The notes under the pieces: generated by a model
Told to the model about the DNA's origin: nothing
What the model saw: the letters and a program-made list of their open reading frames with translations, nothing else
Database searches by the model: none
Part shown: piece after piece, positions 43,641 through 52,869 of the stretch
How the letters are laid out: each line of letters starts with the position of its first letter
Position numbering within the stretch: position 1 is the first letter of the stretch
From: Candidatus Magnetocorallium paracelense
GTDB lineage: Bacteria > Nitrospirota > Thermodesulfovibrionia > Thermodesulfovibrionales > Magnetobacteriaceae
Direction: 5' to 3'
Assembly: GCA_029001845.1 (NCBI GenBank)
Contig: JAREWP010000049.1
Coordinates: 1 to 64,000 of the forward strand
Length of the DNA stretch: 64,000 nucleotides
Translations under genes and position numbers: made by a program

Positions 43641-45533
43641 ATGACAGTAATCGATATTATGTTTCCCCTTAATGTACCCATTCTCAGATACAAAAGCCCT
43701 GTCGAACTGGAAAGCAGGCTGAGGACGGGTATGATGGTATGGGCGCCCTTGCGCGGGAGAGTAAGAAAAGGAATCGTTGCATCGATAAAGGATCGTCATG
43801 AAAAGGAAGAACTCTTGGAAATCGCCGGTATTGCCGAAGAAGCGCCCATTTTAACGGATGAACATCTGAAGTTGATTGAGTGGATAGAAGATTATTATCA
43901 CTCCAACTCCGGTCTTCTGCTAAAGAGTATGCTTCCAAAAGAATTTTTCAAAGAGAATGAGATCAAAAGCAAAAGAAAAAGTTCCTCAGCCGCTGACACG
44001 GCGCCATTTACACCGGTGGATATCAGTGCGCAGGATACAGGGTATATAAAACAGGCAGCTTCCAAAGGCAGGGGATTCGAGGCGATACTACACCACAGCC
44101 CGTCCTTTGATTATGAAATCTCCCTTCTTATCGAAATATTGAAAAGTATCGACAGGGCGATTATCCTCTGCCCGGAGATTAATGAAGCAGAGTATGTGGC
44201 ATCCATTCTTATGGATTTTCTTGAAAGGGAGACATTTTTAATACACAGCGGCATTGGCGGAATGAAACGCGCATCGATTTATAAAGACATCATTGGTATG
44301 AATCTTTCCATTGTCCTGGGGACTCTCTCTTCTGTCCTTATTCCAATGAAAAGACCTTCCCTAATCGTAGTGTTGCAGGAACAGAGCAGGCACTACAAAC
44401 AGGAGAAGTCTCCATGCTTCAATGCCAGGGATGTAGCCGTTAAGCGAGCGTCCATAGAGAAGATTCCTGTGCTCCTGACTTCCATTTGCCCTTCAAGCGC
44501 ATCCTACTTCAATGCAATACAGGGAAAATACAGACTGATGGAACCTGAATACAGGAAAAGAAGGTTTTATATAACTGTTTCCGATACAGGCAGAGGAAAG
44601 CCTGTCTCTCCCGGTGTAATCATCGATCCGGTAAAAAAGGCGTCCGAAAAGTCTTCTAAGTCATTGATAATTGCAGGCAGAAAAGGATATTCTCTGCTCA
44701 GGTGCCACTCCTGCGGATATATAGAGGAGTGCGCAAACTGCAGCCATCCTCTGGTGTTTCATAAAGACAAGTCCCTGCGCTGCCGGGTCTGCGGAACAAT
44801 TAAAACTCCCGGCGATACATGTAAAAAATGCTCAGGCATCACAATGAACGTCTTTGGAGCAGGCACGCAGCGAATTGAAGAGATGTTATCGAGATTCGAT
44901 ATGACACCTCTCAGAATAGACAGCGATCTGATAAAAGGTAGAAAAGCCTTTAAGAAAACAATAAAGTCGATACGAAAGAGTACGGTCGTAGTCGCGACAA
45001 GCCTGATCAATAAAAATTTTATATTCAGCCGATCCTTCGATCATATAATAATAACCGGACCGGACATATCGTTTATCCTTCCCGACTACCTCTCCATGGA
45101 AAGACTTTTCCAGGAAACGGCCTCTGTTTCTGAAAAGCTTAAAGACGGGGGCAGACTCACGATCAGGACAAGTTTTGTTACCAACGAAGTTTTCAAATTT
45201 ATCAAAGCTCGTGATTATAAGGGATTTATCCGCAATGAAATCAACAAAAGGAAAGAGCTGGGGTACCCGCCTTATACCAACCTGGCCTCTCTGATATTCC
45301 ATTTAAAAGAGAATGAACTTCTTCCGGAACTCTTGGATATCTCTACAGATGTCACAATAACAGGACCGGTTCCCTCGGAGAGCAGGAGAAAGGGATACGA
45401 TTATAGTATGAGAGTCATATTAAAAGCAAAGGAACGAAATGCAATAAACGAGTGTATCAGGGAGGTGCATAAGAGATGTACCGGTAAAAACATAAGAGTA
45501 ATTACGGATATCGATCCTGTATCGTTTTACTGA
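43641..45533 (+). CDS. priA: PriA homologue with degenerate ATPase motifs
   Basis: ATG 43641 is preferred to the TTG at 43620. The 630-residue protein follows PriA from end to end but is about 100 residues shorter than usual. The N-terminal DNA-binding part is present (IDIMFPLNVPILRYKSP, GMMVWAPLRGR, EWIEDYYHSNSG). The zinc module has eight cysteines (CHSCG, CANC, CRVCG, CKKC), and the end KELGYPPYTNLA is typical. Walker A, normally GxTGSGKT, reads HHSPSFDYEI; the DEEH box reads LQEQSRHYKQE. PriA normally restarts stalled replication forks with a 3'-5' helicase. This one should bind forks and partners without unwinding, as reported for helicase-dead actinobacterial PriA. Confidence 0.85.
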   Translation: MTVIDIMFPLNVPILRYKSPVELESRLRTGMMVWAPLRGRVRKGIVASIKDRHEKEELLEIAGIAEEAPILTDEHLKLIEWIEDYYHSNSGLLLKSMLPKEFFKENEIKSKRKSSSAADTAPFTPVDISAQDTGYIKQAASKGRGFEAILHHSPSFDYEISLLIEILKSIDRAIILCPEINEAEYVASILMDFLERETFLIHSGIGGMKRASIYKDIIGMNLSIVLGTLSSVLIPMKRPSLIVVLQEQSRHYKQEKSPCFNARDVAVKRASIEKIPVLLTSICPSSASYFNAIQGKYRLMEPEYRKRRFYITVSDTGRGKPVSPGVIIDPVKKASEKSSKSLIIAGRKGYSLLRCHSCGYIEECANCSHPLVFHKDKSLRCRVCGTIKTPGDTCKKCSGITMNVFGAGTQRIEEMLSRFDMTPLRIDSDLIKGRKAFKKTIKSIRKSTVVVATSLINKNFIFSRSFDHIIITGPDISFILPDYLSMERLFQETASVSEKLKDGGRLTIRTSFVTNEVFKFIKARDYKGFIRNEINKRKELGYPPYTNLASLIFHLKENELLPELLDISTDVTITGPVPSESRRKGYDYSMRVILKAKERNAINECIREVHKRCTGKNIRVITDIDPVSFY

Positions 45534-45576
45534 AGGAGGCAAACTCCACTTTAACCGGCAGAGATTTTTTAAGAAA

Positions 45577-45604
45577 GAATAACGAATGTCGAACAAGGAA
45601 TATA
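45577..45604. repeat. single arm of the AACGAATAT repeat
   Basis: AAGAATAACGAATGTCGAAC and the following AAGGAAT match the left arm at 11592 with one change. No second arm is close by. Confidence 0.5.
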
Positions 45605-45698
45605 ATATAACCTAACCCGGCTAAGTCGGCGCCAAACACGATTTGAGGCACAAGGCATAAGTTTAAAAAATGTCAAATTTCAAAGCTCAAAGGACAAA

Positions 45699-46628
45699 TC
45701 AAATCCCCCTCAAAATCTCCTTTGCCACCCCTATATCCCTTTCTATCTGTGCTTTTAAGTCATCGGCAGAGGAGAAAACCTTTTCGTCTCTTAAGCGCTC
45801 TATAAAATATATCTTTATATCCTTTTCCCCGATATCTCTGTTAAAGTCAAATAGATGCACTTCATAACTAAAATCGTTATCACCGAATGTAGGATTTCTT
45901 CCTATATTTCCCACACCATCATACACTTTTCCATCTAAAACTACTCTGACAGCATACACTCCGATTTTGGGAATTATCTCGTTTTCGGTAGCAATATTCG
46001 CAGTAGGTGTATCAAGCACTTTGCTTCCTCTCCCAGCCCCCGATATCACCCTTCCCTTTATAAAATAAGGACAGCCCAACAGGAAAGCTGCCCCGCGAAC
46101 ATCACCGTTTAAAATCGATTCTCTGATCCTGCTGCTACTGACGGAAAAACCGCCTCTTTTTACATTTCTCACAACATTGAAACCGAATCCATGCTTTATT
46201 CCTCTCCTTCTGAGCAGTTCTGTCGTTCCTCCCTTTCCCTTGCCAAATCTGTAGTTGTGACCGACCAATACATGCCTGGCTTTTATCTTGTTGACAATGA
46301 TGTCATTAATAAAATCATCGGGACTTAATGAGGCGAACTCAAGAGTAAAATGTATGCATAAAATGACATCTATGCCCATTTTACTTATCAGCTCAGCCTT
46401 ATCTTCAAAGGGTGTGAGTATTTTAAGTCCTTTACCGGGGGCGACAACCCTTACAGGATGAGGATCGAAGGTTATTACAACAGAAGTCCCCTCGATTTCC
46501 TTAGCTCTGTCCGTAACGCCTTTGAAAATCTTTTTATGCCCGATATGAACTCCGTCAAAGTTACCGAGAGTGACTACAGGGTTTTTGTATTCATGCCGTA
46601 TGTTTTCCGATCCTTTTATAATATCCAT
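45699..46628 (-). CDS. ribF: bifunctional riboflavin kinase / FMN adenylyltransferase
   Basis: RibF converts riboflavin to FMN and then FAD. The 309 residues have the usual two domains: an N-terminal nucleotidyltransferase with TLGNFDGVHIGHKKI (GNFDGVH and HIGH) and ITFDPHP, then a switch SSSRIRESILNGDV, and a C-terminal riboflavin kinase with GAGRGSKVLDTPTAN and a late Glu-containing FGDNDFSYEVHLFDF. The start reads directly into the family's N-terminus. It is divergent from def with a 197-bp gap and is monocistronic as far as can be seen. Confidence 0.96.
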   Translation of the reverse strand: MDIIKGSENIRHEYKNPVVTLGNFDGVHIGHKKIFKGVTDRAKEIEGTSVVITFDPHPVRVVAPGKGLKILTPFEDKAELISKMGIDVILCIHFTLEFASLSPDDFINDIIVNKIKARHVLVGHNYRFGKGKGGTTELLRRRGIKHGFGFNVVRNVKRGGFSVSSSRIRESILNGDVRGAAFLLGCPYFIKGRVISGAGRGSKVLDTPTANIATENEIIPKIGVYAVRVVLDGKVYDGVGNIGRNPTFGDNDFSYEVHLFDFNRDIGEKDIKIYFIERLRDEKVFSSADDLKAQIERDIGVAKEILRGI

Positions 46629-46825
46629 TATTTAGCCCCTTAGATAATAACCTCAAACATCAGTCAGCTTACATCTGAGAATGGATGTAAAATATTTGAC
46701 TTAGCTGCAAATCGAAGTAATTATAAAGCTGATTAATAACTTCGTGAATGCTTTTTGAGATTAAAAACGTATTACTTGAACAGTACATTATACAATTATT
46801 GGGAAAAATATTGTTATAATTGATA

Positions 46826-47335
46826 ATGTCGATTTTAAACATAAAGACTTTTCCTGCCTCGGTCTTAAAGAAACAGGCAGGCGAGATTGACGAGATTGAC
46901 GGTAACTTACAAAAACTTATCGACGATATGGTTGAAACAATGTATACTGCCTCCGGCATAGGGCTTGCCGCGCCTCAGATCGGAATGTCAAAAACTCTGA
47001 CAGTTGTGGATATATCCGCCATGGAGAAAAACAATCGTTTAATCGTCATGATAAATCCGAAAATAGTCTACACCGAGGGCGAGATCATGTCAGAGGAGGG
47101 CTGCCTGAGCGTACCTGAATTCATGGCTACTTTAAAGAGGCATCAACGTATCTTTGTACGTTACTTTGACAGAGAGGGAAATCAGGGAGAGCTGGAAGCC
47201 GGAGGTCTCCTTGCCAGAGCCGTTCAGCACGAAATCGACCATCTAAACGGCGTTTTGTTCATAGACAGGTTGGATGCCGCGAATAAAGAGATATTTAAAA
47301 AGAGTTACTTGAAAAAAGTCAGGAAAAAAAGATGA
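46826..47335 (+). CDS. def: peptide deformylase
   Basis: This metalloenzyme removes the N-formyl group from new polypeptides. ATG 46826 is used rather than the TTG two codons earlier. The 169 residues carry the three family motifs: GIGLAAPQIG, EEGCLSVPE with the metal Cys, and QHEIDHLNG with the two metal His and catalytic Glu. The C-terminal basic tail is short. fmt overlaps by four bases (ATGA), so the formylation and deformylation enzymes are co-translated. The Shine-Dalgarno is weak. Confidence 0.97.
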   Translation: MSILNIKTFPASVLKKQAGEIDEIDGNLQKLIDDMVETMYTASGIGLAAPQIGMSKTLTVVDISAMEKNNRLIVMINPKIVYTEGEIMSEEGCLSVPEFMATLKRHQRIFVRYFDREGNQGELEAGGLLARAVQHEIDHLNGVLFIDRLDAANKEIFKKSYLKKVRKKR

Positions 47336-48258
47336 AGATTATATTTTGGGGGACTCCCGAATTTGCAACGCCATGCCTGGAGGCGCTAATCGATTCCTGT
47401 CATCAGGTTATTGCAGTTATTACGCAACCAGATAAAAAAAGAGGCAGAGGAGGAGGTTTATCACCTTCTCCTGTTAAGAAAACTGCCGTGAAACACGGTA
47501 TAGAAGTGTTTCAACCGACGAGAATCAGGGAAACGACATTTATCGACACTATTAAAAAGCTCTCTCCGGATCTGATCGCAGTCGTCGCCTATGGTAAGAT
47601 ACTCCCTGTGGAACTTCTGAAGATTCCTCCAAAGGGGTGTATTAATGTTCATGCTTCACTCCTGCCGAAATTTCGAGGAGCTGCGCCAATTCACTGGGCC
47701 CTCATCGGAAACGAAAAAGAGACAGGCATAACAACAATGCTTATGGACGAAAAAATGGACACAGGCTCTACGCTTTTGTGCAAAAAAACAGAGATTACAG
47801 ATTACGATACCCTGGAGACATTGAGTAAAAGACTTTCAGAACTTGGCGCCGAAGCTCTTCTTGAAACAATCGATAAAATCGACAAGGGCTGTATTACGCC
47901 AACGCCTCAATGCGGAGAAGCAAGCTACGCCAGACCCCTTACAAAAGAGGACTCACTGATTGACTGGTCGAGGCCTGCCAGAGAAATTTTTAACCTTGTC
48001 AGAGCACTCCATCCCAGGCCCTGCGCCTGTACTTCTCTAAACGGAGAGAGGGTAAAGATTATAAAAGCGAAGCCGATAAAGGGAAAAGGAGAACCGGGCA
48101 AGGTTATAGAGTGCAGCAACAAGGGTATTATCATAGGCACTTCCAGTGGTCTCATTTCTATAGAAGAGCTTCAACCGGAAAACAGAAAACCCATGTCATG
48201 CCAGGATTATATCAGAGGGAGGCTCAGGGGGAAAGGCGACTCTGTATATGTCGGTTAA
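47332..48258 (+). CDS. fmt: methionyl-tRNA formyltransferase
   Basis: Fmt formylates initiator Met-tRNA using 10-formyl-tetrahydrofolate. The 308-residue length is usual. Signatures are MKIIFWGTPEFATPCLEAL, the folate-site HASLLPKFRGAAPI with Asn and His, the catalytic Asp in MDEKMDTG, and a C-terminal OB-like domain (SLIDWSRPAREIFNLVRALHP). It overlaps def by four bases and the DUF116 gene by 11 bases, forming a three-gene unit seen in delta-type bacteria. Confidence 0.97.
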   Translation: MKIIFWGTPEFATPCLEALIDSCHQVIAVITQPDKKRGRGGGLSPSPVKKTAVKHGIEVFQPTRIRETTFIDTIKKLSPDLIAVVAYGKILPVELLKIPPKGCINVHASLLPKFRGAAPIHWALIGNEKETGITTMLMDEKMDTGSTLLCKKTEITDYDTLETLSKRLSELGAEALLETIDKIDKGCITPTPQCGEASYARPLTKEDSLIDWSRPAREIFNLVRALHPRPCACTSLNGERVKIIKAKPIKGKGEPGKVIECSNKGIIIGTSSGLISIEELQPENRKPMSCQDYIRGRLRGKGDSVYVG

Positions 48259-48775
48259 TTTTATAAGAGGCATAAGTCTCAAAGTCTTATACCCTCTGCT
48301 CATGTTTTTGGGTATGATTTACAAGGGTAAGAAAGAGGCATTTCAGCGATTTATCATAAATCTCAATAACTCCCTTGTCAGACGACAGGGAATTAAAGCG
48401 GAAAGAGTGCTTCTCCTTCTGCCCCACTGCCTTCAGATAGATAAGTGCAAAATCCGGATAACCCACGATATATTTAACTGCAAAAGATGTGGCCTCTGCG
48501 AAATAAAAGACCTTATCGGAGTGGCCGAGGAGAGGAATCTTAATCTCTTTGTAGCCACAGGCGGTACTGTGGCGAGAAAGATTGTATTCGACGTTCATCC
48601 CCAAGTTATAGTGGCTGTTGCCTGTGAAAGAGATCTCAGCAGCGGCATCGCAGACGCTTATCCCATGCCGGTATTCGGCATCCCCAATTCACGCCCCCAG
48701 GGCCCGTGCTTCAACACCAGAGTCGACTTGGACAAGGTTGTCGAGGGAATTGAGATATTCACTACTACCCAATAA
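48248..48775 (+). CDS. DUF116 protein
   Basis: The 175-residue protein has an N-terminal hydrophobic or amphipathic segment (LKVLYPLLMFLGMIY) and then the DUF116 core: LLLPHCLQ, a cysteine cluster CKIRITHDIFNCKRCGLCEIKD, VATGGTVARKIV, VAVACERDLSSGI and FGIPNSRPQGPCFNT. The cysteines suggest an iron-sulfur or metal site. The function is unknown; its constant place after def-fmt in several phyla hints at a link to translation initiation or lipoate metabolism, unproven. Its 3' end overlaps the convergent YjbQ gene by 11 bases. Confidence 0.88.
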   Translation: MSVNFIRGISLKVLYPLLMFLGMIYKGKKEAFQRFIINLNNSLVRRQGIKAERVLLLLPHCLQIDKCKIRITHDIFNCKRCGLCEIKDLIGVAEERNLNLFVATGGTVARKIVFDVHPQVIVAVACERDLSSGIADAYPMPVFGIPNSRPQGPCFNTRVDLDKVVEGIEIFTTTQ

Positions 48776-49160
48776 TTTTTACAGCCACTCTTCTGTGTCT
48801 GGGACCGTCGAATTCGCAAAAGAATATGGCCTGCCATGTGCCGAGCATCAGCTTCCCCTCTTCCACAATAAGCGTCACCGAATTACCCAGGATCGATGAT
48901 TTTATATGGGCATCGGAATTACCTTCCATGTGAGCGTAACCGCCATGGAGGGGGACTAATTTATTGAGGTAAGACACAATATCGTGCTTTACAGAGGGAT
49001 CGGCCCCTTCATTAATCGTAACCGCCGCTGTGGTATGGGGCACAAAGATGTAACAAAGCCCTGACTGAACATTATTGTCAGTCAATACCTTTTGAATCTC
49101 TTTTGTAATATCGATGAAATCCGTTCTTTTGGAACTTCTAACGTTTATATTTGTAATCAT
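48765..49160 (-). CDS. YjbQ/UPF0047 family protein
   Basis: The 131-residue single-domain protein has the family motifs HTTAAVTINEGADPSV, the HMEGNSDAHIKSS segment, and GTWQAIFFCEFDGPRHRR. YjbQ members show weak thiamine-phosphate synthase activity, and the physiological role is unclear. The length is usual. It is convergent with the DUF116 gene. The start follows GGGAGAAAG-type sequence. Confidence 0.93.
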   Translation of the reverse strand: MITNINVRSSKRTDFIDITKEIQKVLTDNNVQSGLCYIFVPHTTAAVTINEGADPSVKHDIVSYLNKLVPLHGGYAHMEGNSDAHIKSSILGNSVTLIVEEGKLMLGTWQAIFFCEFDGPRHRRVAVKIIG

Positions 49161-49248
49161 AATCTTTCTCCCTTTCAGCCTTTCGTTCTCATTGTAAACA
49201 GATGAACTTGCAAGCCCTAACCAAAGATTATTTCGCCTGCCGGATCAA

Positions 49249-50514
49249 TTACAGTTCAACTCCGTACTCTTTTAAAATTCCTTCTGCGCATCGAATCCCT
49301 GAGCACCATGCAGCCGTTATTCCCCGGGAAGTACCGGCGCCGTCGCCGCAGAGATAAACGCCATCCTTTGCCTGGAAGTAATTGTCGATAAATTGCGGTT
49401 TATTTGCATAGGTCTTAATTTCGGGATAGTACATAATCGTAGAGGGATGAAGTACGCCAGGAACAATTGTGTCCAGCTTCTTCATGGATTTCCAGATATC
49501 CCTTAAAATTTTAGCGGGAATCGCCAACGCCAGGTCTCCTGGAGTGGCGTTGAGAGTGGGTTTAAAATTATATAAATCGAGATTAAAAGTCTCTTTTTTG
49601 GAGCGTTTTCCCATCCTGAAATCTCCTACACGCTGCATCAGAGGAAGCCCCCCTCCTAACTGCATGGCAGAAAGACCAAGTATTGCGGCAAACTCATGGC
49701 CGCTTGCAACAGGATCTGTCAGTCTTATTGTCTTAAGCATGGCGAAATTCGCCAAATTATTGCGCTTCCTCTCATTGGACAGGGAATGGCCGTTAACCGA
49801 AAAATAGCTGTCATATCTCTCCTTAACCACATAAGCGGCGCCTGAATTTGTACAAAAAGTCCTGACCTTATCTTCAAAAAGAAACTTCGGATCGTAATAA
49901 TCCTCGATTATCGAATAATTATCTGCAATCATCTCTACCCGTATTCCTATATCCAGTGTATTGTCTATATAAGGAACTTCAAGCGTATCCATAATGTGCT
50001 GTAAAAAAGAAAAGCCACCTCTTCCGGGGGCCAGAATAATCTGCTTATATTCGATATCTCTCTTATTCGTACAAACACTCTTCAGTCCTACCTCTTTTAC
50101 TTCCTCTTCAGTAGATATTTTCACTCCCAGATCGTTTAACCTCTCGATAAGATCATGAATGAGAACAACAGCTCTATCCGTTCCTACGTGGGATTGTTCG
50201 ATCTCGATCAGGCGAACACCGGATTGAGAGGCTCTCTTTTTATATTTCTCCAGATTTCCTTTTGGTTTTATATCAGGCATTAAATGCTTTTGAACAATTG
50301 GCAGATATTTATACGCCTGCTTCTCGCTCCAAATATCGACAGGAAATCCGATGGGAAAGGTATAATTCTGCTTACAGTCGTTACGCAGGCCACCACTGCT
50401 GATCTTATTTTTCTCAATTATGAGAATCGTAAGCTCAGGTCGGTTTTCAACAAGATGAAAAGCAGCGCCAAGCCCTGCCGGGCCGGACCCGATAATTAAA
50501 ACATCATATTTCAT
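49249..50514 (-). CDS. FAD-dependent dehydrogenase, COG2509 type
   Basis: The 421-residue protein has an N-terminal dinucleotide fold IIGSGPAGLGAAFHL, then the family-typical SSGGLRNDCKQNYTFPIGFP, a middle domain of the HI0933/GidA-like type (ILAPGRGGFSFLQHI, GIRVEM), and a final FAD motif VYLCGDGAGTSRGITAAWCSG. The electron acceptor and substrate are unknown. A single domain of about 420 residues is usual for this group. It is followed on the same strand by nothing closer than 88 bp and preceded by the MFS gene. Confidence 0.88.
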   Translation of the reverse strand: MKYDVLIIGSGPAGLGAAFHLVENRPELTILIIEKNKISSGGLRNDCKQNYTFPIGFPVDIWSEKQAYKYLPIVQKHLMPDIKPKGNLEKYKKRASQSGVRLIEIEQSHVGTDRAVVLIHDLIERLNDLGVKISTEEEVKEVGLKSVCTNKRDIEYKQIILAPGRGGFSFLQHIMDTLEVPYIDNTLDIGIRVEMIADNYSIIEDYYDPKFLFEDKVRTFCTNSGAAYVVKERYDSYFSVNGHSLSNERKRNNLANFAMLKTIRLTDPVASGHEFAAILGLSAMQLGGGLPLMQRVGDFRMGKRSKKETFNLDLYNFKPTLNATPGDLALAIPAKILRDIWKSMKKLDTIVPGVLHPSTIMYYPEIKTYANKPQFIDNYFQAKDGVYLCGDGAGTSRGITAAWCSGIRCAEGILKEYGVEL

Positions 50515-50554
50515 TGATTTCGAAAAAGTTAGGTACTATATCCCTATCTTAACG

Positions 50555-51685
50555 TCATTGATCTCCATACTGCAAGCGACGTATAATAAACAAAGGAATA
50601 CAACTTATCAGGAAAAGCAATAGTACCGGTACGATACCCCACATAAGAGAGAATTCATCTCCGATTTTTCCTACAAACAGTGAACCAAGTCCGCCTCCGA
50701 CACAGGCCGTAAAATTGCTAAAACTCATGAACAGGCTTTTTTTATTCCCAATCTCATTCACACCATAAGATATGGTTACAGGGAAAACAGGGCCAACAAA
50801 AAATCCTCCCAATAGAATGCAAATAAGGGCCATGAGTTTTGTTGTTGCAGCCATATTAATGAGTAATATCGTTGAACCGACGACTATGCATAAGAACAGT
50901 AATGACTGATTTGATACTCTGTGGCCAATGGCAAACGTCAAAAGACGTCCTGTCATGATACCAATCCAGAAAAGGGCTGAAATACGGCTTGCCGATACTG
51001 GGTCTATACCGAGACGGCCCTCTATATATGTAGAATAAAATACAACGATCCCCTGCTCCGCCATCACATAGGTCATGACGATTAACAGCGATATGACGAC
51101 CGGCCTGCTTGTCAACATTTCGTAAAGAGCACTGAAATCGAAAGATTCTTCTCCTCTGAAGTCTTCTGCTTTTGACATAAATAAGAGTAATAAAGCAATA
51201 CCTGACATAAAGGCAAGAATGAGATAGAGAAAAGACCAGTTATTAAAGGTGTCCGATATCGCCCTCCCGCCAAAAAGCCCGGCAAAAGCACCTAAGGCAA
51301 CAGATGAATGCGCCAGATTCAAAAGTCCTGTTTGTCGTTTATTATAGAGATTAACTATAATGGCAGTACAGAAAATTATTATGCCGCTTGCACCCAAACC
51401 ACCGATAAATCTGCCCAGCAGCATGATTATATAGATGTGAAAAACGCCGCAAAGATTACCGGCGATCATGAAAATAGTTGCAAAAAGGCCAACCTTAATG
51501 GCAGGACGCTTTGTGAGAAACAATCCTGCCATAAGAGAGCCCAATAGATTTCCAATAAAAAAAGAGGTTTGAAGAAGACCTGTAAGTGTATGATTGAGCC
51601 CCATCTCACTAACCACAAGGCTCTCTATCGATCCCACCGATGTCAGAGTAGCGCCGATAATGAAAGTCGACAAGAATATAAACAT
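50555..51685 (-). CDS. MFS transporter, 12 membrane helices
   Basis: The frame extends upstream to a TTG at 51781, inside a repeat, so that start is unlikely. ATG 51685 gives 376 residues; GTG 51712 or 51700 would add a few. The protein is almost wholly hydrophobic with about 12 membrane helices. The A-motif loop GSLMAGLFLTKRPAIKVG follows helix 2. There is no extended loop or binding motif that reveals the substrate; the spacing resembles sugar/FHS-type and nitrate-type carriers alike. No linked biosynthetic gene suggests a cargo. Confidence 0.8.
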   Translation of the reverse strand: MFIFLSTFIIGATLTSVGSIESLVVSEMGLNHTLTGLLQTSFFIGNLLGSLMAGLFLTKRPAIKVGLFATIFMIAGNLCGVFHIYIIMLLGRFIGGLGASGIIIFCTAIIVNLYNKRQTGLLNLAHSSVALGAFAGLFGGRAISDTFNNWSFLYLILAFMSGIALLLLFMSKAEDFRGEESFDFSALYEMLTSRPVVISLLIVMTYVMAEQGIVVFYSTYIEGRLGIDPVSASRISALFWIGIMTGRLLTFAIGHRVSNQSLLFLCIVVGSTILLINMAATTKLMALICILLGGFFVGPVFPVTISYGVNEIGNKKSLFMSFSNFTACVGGGLGSLFVGKIGDEFSLMWGIVPVLLLFLISCIPLFIIRRLQYGDQ

Positions 51686-51780
51686 AAATTTGGATATCAC
51701 GTTTACGTTCACCGGAAAGTACGGAAAGAAAAAGTTACATAAAGTCGCTGAGACATGGAATGGCGTTTTAAAATTTATCA

Positions 51781-51934
51781 AAAAAACAGCAGCCGGCTAT
51801 CAGCGGTCAGCCTTCAGCTTAGGAAAGTTATGCCAATAATAAGCTTCACCTTATGGCTGAACCTGTTTTGAACCATAAAGTGTAGCAATTAAAGAGCTGA
51901 TAGCTGATGGCTGACAGCTAAGTGCTGTTTTTAG
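51781..51934. repeat. AGCAGTCAGCTATCAG palindromic repeat, copy 2
   Basis: It matches 22771-22937 in sequence and orientation: AACAGCAGCCGGCTATCAG at the left and TGGCTGACAGCTAAGTGCTG at the right around the AATAATAAGCTTCACCTTA core. It lies exactly between the MFS and panC genes and abuts the panC stop codon. Confidence 0.8.
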
Positions 51935-52798
51935 TTATCTGTTTAAATTCACTGAGATGTTGTCTATCAGTCTGGTTTTGCCTGCCTTAAGGGCTATTGC
52001 AAGGAGTATTGATCGGCCTACAAAGGATTTGCCATTAATCTCTTCCAAAGTCTCGGGATCATAGGCAGAGGCGTATTGAATATCTGTTATGTGACTGCCT
52101 GTGCATAAAATTTCTCTTAGTTTTTCAGATGCTTTGTCCGTGGAAATTGATCCTTCTTCTATACCTCGCTTCACTTTGGTCAGAGCCTTATTAATAAGCA
52201 GGGCATCTTTCCTCTCCTCTGATGTGAGATATTTATTCCGAGAGCTCATGGCAAGGCCGTCCTTTTCTCTGATTGTGGGGCAGGTTATGACTTCCACATC
52301 CATATTAAGGTCTTTTACCATTTTCTTAATGATGAGGGTTTGCTGGTAATCTTTTAAACCAAAGTAAGCCTTTGCGGGCTTTGTTATATTAAAGAGTTTT
52401 GTCACGACAGTAGCGACACCTCCAAAGTGTACGGGTCTGAAGGCGCCGCATAATTTATCCGACAATTTTCTGACTTCAATATGAGTGTTGAATCCTTCGG
52501 GATAAATGATATCCATAGCAGGGGCGAAAACCACATCGGTATTAAGGGGAAGGAGTTTTTCCATGTCCTCCTGCAATGTTCTGGGGTATTGATCAAAATC
52601 CTCTCCCTGACCAAACTGCATAGGGTTTACAAAGATACTTACTATCGTTACATCGTTTTCATTGACCGAAGCTCTGACAAGGCTTAAATGACCTTCATGC
52701 AAAGCACCCATCGTTGGAACCAGCCCGACGCTTTTCCCTTCAAAGGAGAGTCTGTTCGACATCTCTTTCATCTCTTTAATGGTTTCAACTACTTTCAT
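51935..52798 (-). CDS. panC: pantothenate synthetase
   Basis: PanC joins pantoate and beta-alanine with ATP, the last step to pantothenate. ATG 52798 gives 287 residues, the usual length, and follows AAAAAGG; the upstream ATG 52825 only adds nine polar residues. Motifs are VPTMGALHEGHLSLV (HIGH-type), VSIFVNPMQFGQGEDFDQYP, FGLKDYQQ and MSSRNKYL (KMSKS-type). panB and panD are not in the window. Confidence 0.96.
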   Translation of the reverse strand: MKVVETIKEMKEMSNRLSFEGKSVGLVPTMGALHEGHLSLVRASVNENDVTIVSIFVNPMQFGQGEDFDQYPRTLQEDMEKLLPLNTDVVFAPAMDIIYPEGFNTHIEVRKLSDKLCGAFRPVHFGGVATVVTKLFNITKPAKAYFGLKDYQQTLIIKKMVKDLNMDVEVITCPTIREKDGLAMSSRNKYLTSEERKDALLINKALTKVKRGIEEGSISTDKASEKLREILCTGSHITDIQYASAYDPETLEEINGKSFVGRSILLAIALKAGKTRLIDNISVNLNR

Positions 52799-52869
52799 TT
52801 TGCCTTTTTCCTGTTTCTCACACATAAAAGAAAAACATTACCATCTTTGATGATTGGGCGAAAGGATAG

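Noticed and set aside
51686-51781. Extended N-terminus of the MFS carrier
   Set aside because: The extension starts at TTG within a repeat element and encodes non-membrane residues not expected before helix 1.
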